Assembly: GCA_033856535.1 (NCBI GenBank)
Contig: JAWVEV010000087.1
Location: forward strand, 1 to 5,522
Reading direction: 5' to 3'
DNA: 5,522 bases
Origin: JAWVEV01 sp033856535
Lineage (GTDB): Bacteria > Actinomycetota > Thermoleophilia > Miltoncostaeales > Miltoncostaeaceae
Positions 1 to 5,522 of this stretch are shown here, piece after piece. Positions within the stretch are counted from its first letter, which is position 1, and the number at the start of each line of letters is the position of its first letter. Position numbers and translations under genes: made by a program. The notes under the pieces were generated by a model. The model was given only the letters and a program-made list of their open reading frames with translations, was not told the DNA's origin and ran no database searches.

Positions 1-1
1 G

Positions 2-2014
2 CGCCAGCGGGTCGCCGCCAGGCGGGGGCGCCTCCGCGCTCGCGCCGCTCAGTCGCTCGCCCCGGACAACTCGCTGCAACCGCCGCACGTCGGGGGCGCG
101 TGGTCGGAGGCGAAGCCGCTGCCGATCGTCGCCATCAACGCGACGCTCATGCGCACCGGGAAGGTGCTGATCTTCGCCTACCCCTGGCGGCCGGGCCGCC
201 CCGATCCCGACCACCCGGGCGAGACGCTGGCGGACCCCGGCTACGCCAACGCCTATGTGTTCGACCCGGTGAGCGGCGTCTCGACCCAGGTCGACCCGCC
301 GGTGAACCCGGAGACGGGCAAGCCGGCCTACATCTTCTGCGCGGGGACCTCGCTGCTGCCCGACGGGCGCGTCCTCGTCGTCGGCGGGGACGTCGGCGAT
401 CCCACGGCCCAGCCCAACCAGGGCCTGAACACCGTCTACACCTTCGACCCCGAGGGCGAGCGCTGGCAGACCTACGAGCGCACGCGCCAGGGCCGCTGGT
501 ACCCGTCCCAGCTCGAGATGGCGGACGGGCGCACGCTGATCGTCGCCGGGATGCCGCGCGACGGCGACCCGGACTGGCCGCAGGCGGCCAACGCCGACGT
601 CGAGATCTTCTCGCCGGACGGCAGCATGCAGCTGCTGCGCAACTTCCGCACCGACGGCCAGGGCCACAACCCGCCGCTGATCGGGCAGTACCCGCACCTG
701 TTCTGGATGCCGGGCGGGCACGCGCTGGTCGCCGGGCCGCGCATGACCGACACGTGGCGCTTCCTTGCGCCGACCCCGGGCGCGGACGACGCCGGGTCCG
801 AGGATATGCCCGACCTGCCGGAGTTCCGCGAGTGGGCCTCCGGCGTCCTGCTGCCCGGCTCGGCGCAGGTGATGCTCTTCGGCGGCGCCGACAAGGACGA
901 CCGCTACAACGGGCCGGCGAAGCGCTTCCCGGCGATGGCGAGCACGGTGCGCTTCGACGACGCGAACCCGACCCTCGGCTGGCAGCCGGGCCCCGCCATG
1001 CGCGTCGCCCGCGCCTTCTCCAACAGCGTCCAGCTGCCGGACGGCAGGGTGGCGGTGGTGGGCGGCGGCAGCGGCGAGGACCCGTTCAACGAGCACTACC
1101 GCTGGCTCTACACCGAGGCGCACAAGCGCGTCGACCTCTATGACCCCGCCGCGGACCGCTTCATCCTGGGCAACGCCCAGGCGGAGGCGCGGACCTACCA
1201 CTCGAGCGCGCTGCTGCTCCCCGACGCGCGGGTGATGTCAGCGGGCGACGACATCAACGGCCCGGCCGGGCCCGACTCCGGGGTCAAGACCGACACCGCC
1301 GAGTTCTGGTCGCCGCCGTACCTCTTCGAAGCGGACGGGAGCCCCGCGGCGCGGCCGGCGCTCGACGCCGCACCCGCAGCGATCGACTACGGCAAGGCGT
1401 TCACCGCCTCCACGTCGAGCACCGACGTCGCGCGGGCGGTCCTGGTCGCCCCGGGAGCGAGCACGCACGACACCGACATGAGCCAGCGGGTCGTCCCGCT
1501 CGCGCCGCCGCAGGGCGTGGCGGGCGGCGTCAACCTCGTCGCGCCGGACAGCGCGGACCTCGCCCCGCCCGGCTACTACATGCTGTTCCTGCTCGACGCC
1601 GACGGCACGCCGTCCACGGCGCGCTTCGTCCTGCTGCGCGACGAGCCGGACCCCCAGCCGACCCCGTCGCCGTCGCCGAGCCCGACCGCCACGCCCGCGC
1701 CGTTCACGCTGCGCGTCAAGGCGGCCCGCCCGCGGCTGCGCCGGCTGCGGCGCACGCGCCGCCTGCCGGTCACCGTGACGCCGAACCGGGCCGGCGCCGT
1801 GCGGCTGACGCTCGGCTTCGCCGGGCGCCGCCTGGCCCGGACGCGGATGAGCTTCGCCGGCGGCTTCGGCCGCGTCGGGAGCCTGCGGCTGTCGCGCGCA
1901 GGCGCGCGGCGGCTGGCGGGCCGCCGGCGCGCAACGCTCGTGCTGCGCGCCAGCGGCGCCCCCGCCTCCGGCGCACCCGTGAAGGTCGTGCGCCGGCTGC
2001 GCCTCAAGCGCTGA
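2..2014 (+). CDS. Galactose oxidase/GlxA-like copper radical oxidase (kelch propeller + DUF1929-type domain), 5' partial
   Basis: The reading frame is open from base 2 with no ATG, GTG or TTG before the ATG at 149. The residues before that ATG already look like family sequence (GGAWSEAKPLPIVAINATL), so the true start lies left of the window and 149 is probably internal. Numbering from that Met, kelch-like blade motifs (LPDGRVLVVGG, ADGRTLIVAG, LPDGRVAVVGG) span about 1-395. A C-terminal Ig-like domain of the DUF1929 type (about 400-497) ends in PPGYYMLFLLDADGTPS. Copper radical oxidases use a Tyr-Cys crosslink plus a second Tyr and two His. The matching residues are C64 (IFCAG), Y118 (RWYPS), Y350-H351 (RTYHS) and H440 (STHDTD), so activity is plausible. 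Such enzymes oxidise primary alcohols or aldehydes to yield H2O2, usually outside the cell. The substrate is unknown. A Pro/Ser/Thr linker (about 502-518) leads to an Arg-rich tail (519-621) with no Asp or Glu, perhaps for wall binding. The stop abuts the stop of the convergent acidic-protein gene. Confidence 0.85.
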   Translation, partial: RQRVAARRGRLRARAAQSLAPDNSLQPPHVGGAWSEAKPLPIVAINATLMRTGKVLIFAYPWRPGRPDPDHPGETLADPGYANAYVFDPVSGVSTQVDPPVNPETGKPAYIFCAGTSLLPDGRVLVVGGDVGDPTAQPNQGLNTVYTFDPEGERWQTYERTRQGRWYPSQLEMADGRTLIVAGMPRDGDPDWPQAANADVEIFSPDGSMQLLRNFRTDGQGHNPPLIGQYPHLFWMPGGHALVAGPRMTDTWRFLAPTPGADDAGSEDMPDLPEFREWASGVLLPGSAQVMLFGGADKDDRYNGPAKRFPAMASTVRFDDANPTLGWQPGPAMRVARAFSNSVQLPDGRVAVVGGGSGEDPFNEHYRWLYTEAHKRVDLYDPAADRFILGNAQAEARTYHSSALLLPDARVMSAGDDINGPAGPDSGVKTDTAEFWSPPYLFEADGSPAARPALDAAPAAIDYGKAFTASTSSTDVARAVLVAPGASTHDTDMSQRVVPLAPPQGVAGGVNLVAPDSADLAPPGYYMLFLLDADGTPSTARFVLLRDEPDPQPTPSPSPSPTATPAPFTLRVKAARPRLRRLRRTRRLPVTVTPNRAGAVRLTLGFAGRRLARTRMSFAGGFGRVGSLRLSRAGARRLAGRRRATLVLRASGAPASGAPVKVVRRLRLKR

Positions 2015-2554
2015 CTACTCGTCCTCCTCGTCGGAGTCGGGCTTCGTGTCCCCGCTGCGCGACTCGTCGCCGCCGCCGGCCGCCGAGCCCTCGACGCCGT
2101 CCCCGCCATCGTCGGAGTCGGAGTCGGAGTCGTCGTCGTCGCTGTCGTCGAGCCCCGAGGGATCGTCCGGCGCGTCGGGGTCGGTCGGGCCGCCGGGGAT
2201 CGGGTCGCCCTTGAAGTCCTCCGGGTTGTCGACCTTCTCGCCGGCCACGGTGACCGATCCGTCCTCGTAGTAGCGCACGTCGGACGGCCCGAGGTGACGG
2301 GTCGGGCCCTCCTCCCACTCCTCGTTGGCGTCGCCGCCGCCGATGGTGCGGTACTTGGCCGGGCCGCCGGGCCAGTCCTCGAGCTTGTCGGGCGGGTTCT
2401 CCTCGACCTCCTTCATCTGCTGGTCGACCTCCTCGGAGTCCATGTCGGAAGGCTTGTCCCCGCCCTCCTTCTTGCCGTCCTCCTTCTGGTCGGTCTCGGT
2501 GCGGCCCTCGGCCTGCTCCTCGGTCTCCTCGACCTGGGTCTCCTCCTCAGCCAT
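2015..2554 (-). CDS. Highly acidic, probably disordered hypothetical protein
   Basis: This 179-residue protein matches no family I can name. By my count about 63 residues are Asp/Glu and about 15 are Lys/Arg, with no Cys, no signal peptide and no membrane segment, so it is probably cytoplasmic. Residues 1-56 are Glu/Asp/Lys/Gln-rich and may be helical. Residues 57-122 are more ordered-looking, with aromatics and Gly/Pro turns (KLEDWPGGPAKYRTIGGG, RYYEDGSVTVAGEKVDNP), and are the likely conserved core. Residues 123-179 are Asp/Ser low complexity (DDSDDDDSDSDSDD) ending in DSDEEDE. The gene starts 3 nt after the YihY-family gene and has a strong Shine-Dalgarno inside that gene's last codons, so it is very likely co-transcribed and translationally coupled. 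The acidic ends could bind cations, act as a charge mimic, or contact the membrane protein; none of this can be decided here. Codon-position GC bias and a good ribosome site support a real gene. Confidence 0.82.
   Translation of the reverse strand: MAEEETQVEETEEQAEGRTETDQKEDGKKEGGDKPSDMDSEEVDQQMKEVEENPPDKLEDWPGGPAKYRTIGGGDANEEWEEGPTRHLGPSDVRYYEDGSVTVAGEKVDNPEDFKGDPIPGGPTDPDAPDDPSGLDDSDDDDSDSDSDDGGDGVEGSAAGGGDESRSGDTKPDSDEEDE
2111..2149. repeat. Short tandem repeat (GTCGGA x3, then GTC runs) in the acidic protein gene
   Basis: Three exact GTCGGA hexamers (2111-2128) are followed by GTC triplets, interrupted once by GCT. On the coding (minus) strand this encodes the Asp/Ser run of the acidic protein's C-terminal part. 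All units are multiples of three, so slippage would change the length of the acidic run without shifting the frame. Confidence 0.7.
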
Positions 2555-2557
2555 CTC

Positions 2558-3508
2558 TCATCCTCCCTTGTCGTGCGCCAGCGCCTCCTCGCGCGCGAGC
2601 TCGGCGCCGGACCTCGGTGGGTCGGGCTCCTCGCGCGGCGGCAGGAACGGCTCTTTGTCGACCGGGCGCATGCCCTCCTCGATCCGCTTGCCGCGGGCGA
2701 GCTCCGCGTCGACCTCGGCGCCGAAGAGCAGCGCGAGGTTCGCGATCCACAGCCACGTCATGAACAGGGGGACGAACGCGAGCGTCCCGTAGGTCTTGTC
2801 GTACTTGCCGAAGTTGGCCACGTAGAGGCCGAAGAGCGCGGAGGCGATCAGCATGAGCACGAAGCCGAGCCCGCCGCCCGGCGTCAGCCAGCGCAGCTTG
2901 GGCTGGCGGACGTTGGGGGCGGCCCAGTAGAGGAACGCGATGAGCAGCACCACGAGGACGGCCACGACGGGGAAGCGCGCGTAGGTCCACACGTCCTCAG
3001 CGGTCGCGCCGAGGCCGACGACGTCGAAGACCGTGCGCGCCACCGAACCGCTGACGACGAACGCCATCGCCCCGAGCGCGGCCACGACGAGAAAGGCGAC
3101 CGTGAGCGCGAGCTGGAGCGGCTTGAGCTTGAGGAACGGCCGGCCCTCCTGGACGTCGTAGACCGTGTTGGCGGCCTTGAAGAAGGCGCCGATGTAGCCC
3201 GACGCGGACCAGATGGCGCCGATCAGGCCGACGCCGAGCAGCGCGCCTGCGCCGCCGGAGTCGCGGACGACGCCCTCGATGGTGTCCCGCAGGGTCTCCA
3301 CGGCGCTCGCGGGGCCGAGCTGCCCGACCACGTCGAGCACGGCGTCCGAGGTCTCCGGGTACTCCCCGAAGACGCCGAGCAGCGCGACGAAGACGATCAG
3401 CGCCGGGAAGAGCGAGAGCACCGCGTAGTACGTGAGCGCAGCGGCCCACGTCATCATGTCGTCGGCGCGGAACTCCGCGAAGGCGCGTTTGAGCACCGAC
3501 CCTGCCAT
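2558..3508 (-). CDS. YihY/BrkB (UPF0761) family inner-membrane protein
   Basis: This complete 316-residue integral membrane protein has a length typical of the family. The N terminus carries the family signature AAALTYYAVLSLFPALIVF (residues 22-40), placed after a short amphipathic segment. Further hydrophobic stretches lie at about 88-108, 133-153, 178-197, 211-231 and 243-263, giving about six helices. The second hallmark is near the C terminus: YVANFGKYDKTYGTLAFVP (229-247) followed by WLWIANLALLFGAEVDAEL. The last 50 residues are hydrophilic and charged and probably cytoplasmic. Family members were once called ribonuclease BN, but that assignment was an error and the biochemical role remains unclear. 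Transport or envelope roles have been proposed. The ATG at 3508 is chosen because it gives the family-like N terminus; no good Shine-Dalgarno precedes it, only a GGGG about 11 nt upstream. It is the first gene of an operon with the acidic protein, divergent from the GH26 gene. Confidence 0.93.
   Translation of the reverse strand: MAGSVLKRAFAEFRADDMMTWAAALTYYAVLSLFPALIVFVALLGVFGEYPETSDAVLDVVGQLGPASAVETLRDTIEGVVRDSGGAGALLGVGLIGAIWSASGYIGAFFKAANTVYDVQEGRPFLKLKPLQLALTVAFLVVAALGAMAFVVSGSVARTVFDVVGLGATAEDVWTYARFPVVAVLVVLLIAFLYWAAPNVRQPKLRWLTPGGGLGFVLMLIASALFGLYVANFGKYDKTYGTLAFVPLFMTWLWIANLALLFGAEVDAELARGKRIEEGMRPVDKEPFLPPREEPDPPRSGAELAREEALAHDKGG
2562..2567 (-). promoter_or_regulatory. Shine-Dalgarno of the acidic protein gene, inside the YihY gene end
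   Basis: Read on the minus strand, GGGAGG sits 7 nt before the ATG at 2554. It overlaps the final Gly-Gly codons of the YihY-family gene, whose TGA ends 3 nt before that ATG. This is the strongest ribosome binding site in the window. It fixes the start of the acidic protein and implies translational coupling to the upstream gene. Confidence 0.8.
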
Positions 3509-3618
3509 GGGGCGCGGTGTACCCCGTCGGACAAATGTCCAGCCGGGCGTCTGGACACCTGTCCAGGAATCGGGGGTCGGATGCGGGAGAGCTCGGGCTG
3601 CCTCCGATTCCGTGAGGG
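3509..3618. promoter_or_regulatory. Divergent intergenic promoter region
   Basis: This 110-bp gap separates the divergent starts of the YihY-family gene (minus) and the GH26 gene (plus) and must hold both promoters unless transcription comes from further away. I see no convincing -35/-10 pair for a housekeeping sigma factor in either direction. TGGACA half-sites resemble a -35 box, but no good -10 lies at 16-18 bp from them. The paired inverted repeats inside are annotated separately. The repeats are nearer the YihY start (about 20 bp) than the GH26 start (about 53 bp). Confidence 0.6.
3529..3566. promoter_or_regulatory. Two-copy inverted repeat GGACA-NN-TGTCC, candidate operator
   Basis: Copy 1 is GGACAAATGTCC (3529-3540). 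Copy 2 is CTGGACACCTGTCCAG (3551-3566), a perfect palindrome apart from its 2-nt centre. Their centres are 24 bp apart. Because half-sites alternate, the inner pair also forms TGTCCAG-N8-CTGGACA (3536-3557), which could fold as a 7-bp hairpin. Two dyads in a divergent promoter are typical of a dimeric repressor or activator binding cooperatively, with TetR, MarR or GntR families as possibilities. No regulator gene is in the window and I do not recognise the motif as a known operator. A terminator is less likely because no T-run follows on either strand. Confidence 0.6.
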
Positions 3619-4713
3619 ATGTCCGCCCGTCCCCTTCGCTCGGCGGCAGCGCTTCTCGCGGCGCTCGCCCTCATCATGATCAGCTCCATGCCTGCCGGCG
3701 CCGCCATGCGCCAGCATCGTCACCATGCCCGCACGATGGCCCGCTGGCACGTCGGCCTCATCCACAAGCACGCGCGGCTGGTGAAGCGCCACCGCCCCGC
3801 CGGCCCGGCCGCCTCGCCGGCGCCCCGGCACCGCGATCCGCAGGCCTCGATCGCCTCCAAGGACCCCAAGTTCGGCGTCTTCACGGACGGCGCCCCCTAC
3901 TCGGGCGACGTGGACGCGATCGACAAGCTCCAGGGCGCTCTGGGCCGCCGGATCGACATCGTCAACTGGTACCAGAACTGGGAGCCCGGCTCGTGGGCCG
4001 AGAAGTTCCATCCCGAGGTCGTCAACGCCGTCGTGGGCTCCGGCCGCACGCCGCTGCTGACCTGGGAGCCGTGGGACCCGGCCGCCGGCGCCGACCAGGC
4101 CCGCTTCCGCCTGCGCCGCATCGTCGACGGCGACTTCGACGCCTACATCGCCTCCTGGGCGGACCAGCTCAAGGCCATCGGGTCGGACGTCTACCTGCGC
4201 CCGATGCACGAGATGAACGGCAACTGGTACCCCTGGGGCGCGACGATCGGCGACAACACCGCCGGCCGCTACGTGGCCGCGTGGCGCCACATGGTCTCCA
4301 TCTTCCGGCGCCACGGCGCCGACAACGTCAAGTTCGTGTGGTGCCCGGTGCCGTTCAGCGTGCCGAACACCCGCGGCAACCAGATCGAGGACTACTACCC
4401 GGGCACCCGGTACGTCGACGTCCTGTCGCTCGACGGCTACAACTGGGGCTCCAAGCACGCCGACTGGGGCGGCTGGCAGTCCTTCTCGTCGATCTTCGGC
4501 GCCGCCTACAAGCGGCTGACCAAGCTCGGCCCGCAGCCCGTGTGGATCGCCGAGGTCGGCTCGGCCCCGCAGGGTGGCGACAAGGCCGCCTGGGTCCGTG
4601 ACATGTGGGCGACCGCCCGGACGATGCCGCGCCTTAAGGCCCTGGTCTGGTTCGACCAGGACAAGGAGGAGGACTGGCGCGCCCTGCCGGTCGCCTCCGC
4701 CTTCGCCGCCTAG
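3619..4713 (+). CDS. Secreted GH26-family glycoside hydrolase (putative beta-mannanase-like)
   Basis: This complete 364-residue protein has a Sec-type signal peptide: basic RPLR, a hydrophobic core (about 8-23) and a probable AXA cleavage near PAGAA (residues 25-29). A His/Arg/Pro-rich segment (about 30-75) precedes the catalytic (beta/alpha)8 domain (about 84-362). GH26 landmarks are WEPW (149-152), RPMHEMNGNWYPW with H197 and acid/base candidate E198, YYPGTRYVD (259-267), LDGYNWG (271-277), IAEVGS with nucleophile candidate E312, and ALVWFDQD with W344. GH26 retaining enzymes cleave beta-1,4-mannan or related beta-1,3/1,4-glycans; the exact substrate is not readable here. The ATG at 3619 is preferred because an in-frame TGA lies at 3613-3615 and downstream Met codons would remove most of the signal peptide. 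GAGGG touches the ATG directly, too close for a normal ribosome site. The TAG overlaps the TAG of the convergent paralogue. Confidence 0.9.
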   Translation: MSARPLRSAAALLAALALIMISSMPAGAAMRQHRHHARTMARWHVGLIHKHARLVKRHRPAGPAASPAPRHRDPQASIASKDPKFGVFTDGAPYSGDVDAIDKLQGALGRRIDIVNWYQNWEPGSWAEKFHPEVVNAVVGSGRTPLLTWEPWDPAAGADQARFRLRRIVDGDFDAYIASWADQLKAIGSDVYLRPMHEMNGNWYPWGATIGDNTAGRYVAAWRHMVSIFRRHGADNVKFVWCPVPFSVPNTRGNQIEDYYPGTRYVDVLSLDGYNWGSKHADWGGWQSFSSIFGAAYKRLTKLGPQPVWIAEVGSAPQGGDKAAWVRDMWATARTMPRLKALVWFDQDKEEDWRALPVASAFAA

Positions 4714-5522
4714 GGCGCGGCCGGCTCGGTGTGCAGCCGGCGCGACAGCGGCGGGACGGCGCTGTCGCGCGAGAGGGCGGCGAGCGCGTCCGGGGTGAGC
4801 CGGAAGTCCGCGTCCGGGGTGTCCGCGTTGAACCACACGAGCGCCTTGACCGACGGCAGCCGCATCACGTCGCGCAGCGCCGAGGCGAGCCAGCCGGCCG
4901 GGTCTGCGCTCAGGGCCGAGGTGCCGACCTCGGCGAGCATGACCGGCTTGTCGAACGCCTTGACGACGTCGACCGTCGGCTGGAACGTGGCCAGGAACGA
5001 GCGCTCGGTCGGGTAGACGGACTCCGGGCCCCAGTTGAAGCCCGAGAGGCCGACCCAGTCGACGAAGCGGCGGCCGGGGTAGTACGTCTCGAGCTCGGAC
5101 AGCGGCGTCGGCGGGCCGCCGGCCAGCGTGTCGATCGAGAACATCCAGGAGACGTTGTCCGCGTGCGCGCGGTCGAAGATGCGGTGCACGTGGCGGTAGG
5201 CGCGGCGGAAGTCGTCCGGCGTGTTGCCGTTGATCTGCGCGGCCCACGGGTACCAGGTGCCGTTCATCTCGTGCATGAAGCGCATGACGAGCGGATGGCG
5301 GTAGCGCGCGGCGGCGCGCGCGTACTGCCTGACGCGGCGGTCGTACTTGCCTGAGGCGATGTCGTCGAGCAGGTGCGGGTGCTGGTTGGGCTCGACCACG
5401 GAGCCCTCCGGCTTGTTCCACGGCTCCCAGGTGATCATCGGGTCCGCGTTGCGCGCGGCGACGGAGTCCATCCAGCGGCGGTCGAACTCGCGGCCCGCGC
5501 CCCACCTCTGCTGGTAGCGGTG
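4710..5522 (-). CDS. GH26-family glycoside hydrolase, second paralogue, 5' partial
   Basis: The frame stays open to the right edge, and 17 codons upstream of the ATG at 5471 still align with the neighbouring GH26 protein (YQQRW against its WYQNW). The real start is therefore beyond the window, and probably about 115 N-terminal residues are missing, including any signal peptide. Numbering the 270 visible residues from base 5522, landmarks are TWEPW (31-35), RFMHEMNGTWYPW with H84 and acid/base candidate E85, YYPGRRFVD (147-155), LSGFNWG (159-165), LAEVGT with nucleophile candidate E198, and ALVWFNAD with W230. Both catalytic Glu are present, so it is probably active. It is a diverged paralogue of the GH26 gene that faces it tail to tail, not a recent copy: motifs are shared while the regions between differ in sequence and length. 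It has a slightly longer C-terminal tail. Regulation is not visible because its promoter is outside the window. Confidence 0.88.
   Translation of the reverse strand, partial: HRYQQRWGAGREFDRRWMDSVAARNADPMITWEPWNKPEGSVVEPNQHPHLLDDIASGKYDRRVRQYARAAARYRHPLVMRFMHEMNGTWYPWAAQINGNTPDDFRRAYRHVHRIFDRAHADNVSWMFSIDTLAGGPPTPLSELETYYPGRRFVDWVGLSGFNWGPESVYPTERSFLATFQPTVDVVKAFDKPVMLAEVGTSALSADPAGWLASALRDVMRLPSVKALVWFNADTPDADFRLTPDALAALSRDSAVPPLSRRLHTEPAAP

Noticed and set aside
149..151. ATG as the true start of the oxidase
   Set aside because: The frame is open to the window edge and the preceding codons encode family-like sequence, so this Met is most likely internal.
100..1143. 347-codon plus-strand frame overlapping the oxidase
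   Set aside because: It is an out-of-frame reading of the oxidase gene with Arg/Ala-rich low-complexity product and no recognisable domain.
1576..2109. 177-codon minus-strand frame opposite the oxidase tail
   Set aside because: It gives an Arg/Ser/Thr/Pro-rich composition and overlaps both the oxidase tail and the acidic protein gene; no motif supports it.
3536..3557. Intrinsic terminator hairpin
   Set aside because: The stem is only 7 bp with an 8-nt loop, no T-run follows on either strand, and it lies between divergent starts where no gene ends.
2294..3679. 461-codon plus-strand frame opposite the YihY operon
   Set aside because: The product is repetitive Arg/Glu/Leu/Gly-rich sequence with no family motif, antisense to a well-recognised membrane protein gene.
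5469..5471. ATG as the true start of the second GH26 gene
   Set aside because: Upstream codons align with the paralogue's core domain and stay open to the edge. Starting here would remove the first strands of the barrel.
3454..5505. 683-codon open frame on the minus strand across both GH26 genes
   Set aside because: It is a shadow frame in very GC-rich DNA. Its product is Arg/Ala/Gly/Pro low complexity and it crosses two genes with clear family motifs plus the promoter region.
1..5522. Mobile element, CRISPR array, RNA gene or defence system
   Set aside because: I looked for transposase/integrase motifs, terminal repeats, regularly spaced repeats and tRNA-like sequence and saw none.

Overview
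The window is very GC-rich, with strong G/C bias at third codon positions, and nearly all of it is coding. It looks chromosomal and actinobacterial. The Arg-rich, acid-free C-terminal domain of the first protein and the secreted GH26-like hydrolases resemble Thermoleophilia/Solirubrobacterales proteins. No taxonomic marker (rRNA, tRNA, ribosomal protein) is present, so this placement is inference.

There are five genes, and both outermost ones are cut by the window edges. (1) Plus strand, 2-2014: the C-terminal part of a galactose oxidase/GlxA-type copper radical oxidase. All five cofactor and copper-ligand residues of the family appear to be present, and a Pro/Ser/Thr linker leads to a strongly basic tail domain. 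(2) Minus strand, 3508 to 2015: a two-gene operon. It starts with a six-helix YihY/BrkB-family membrane protein and continues, after a 3-nt gap and with a Shine-Dalgarno inside the end of the first gene, with a small, extremely acidic and probably disordered protein. (3) 3509-3618: the only intergenic region (110 bp). It is divergent and carries two GGACA-NN-TGTCC inverted repeats 24 bp apart, a likely operator. (4) Plus strand, 3619-4713: a secreted GH26-family glycoside hydrolase. (5) Minus strand, 5522 to 4710: a second, paralogous GH26-type hydrolase, cut at its N terminus by the right edge.

Both convergent junctions are fully compacted. At 2014/2015 the two stop codons abut. At 4710-4713 two TAG stops share one CTAG palindrome. 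No intergenic terminator is possible at either place.

The likely common theme is extracellular carbohydrate chemistry: an alcohol/aldehyde-oxidising copper radical enzyme and two beta-glycan hydrolases flank an envelope membrane-protein operon. I see no mobile element, CRISPR array, RNA gene or defence system. The best candidates for something new are the divergent operator, the acidic protein coupled to YihY, and the basic tail on the copper radical oxidase.
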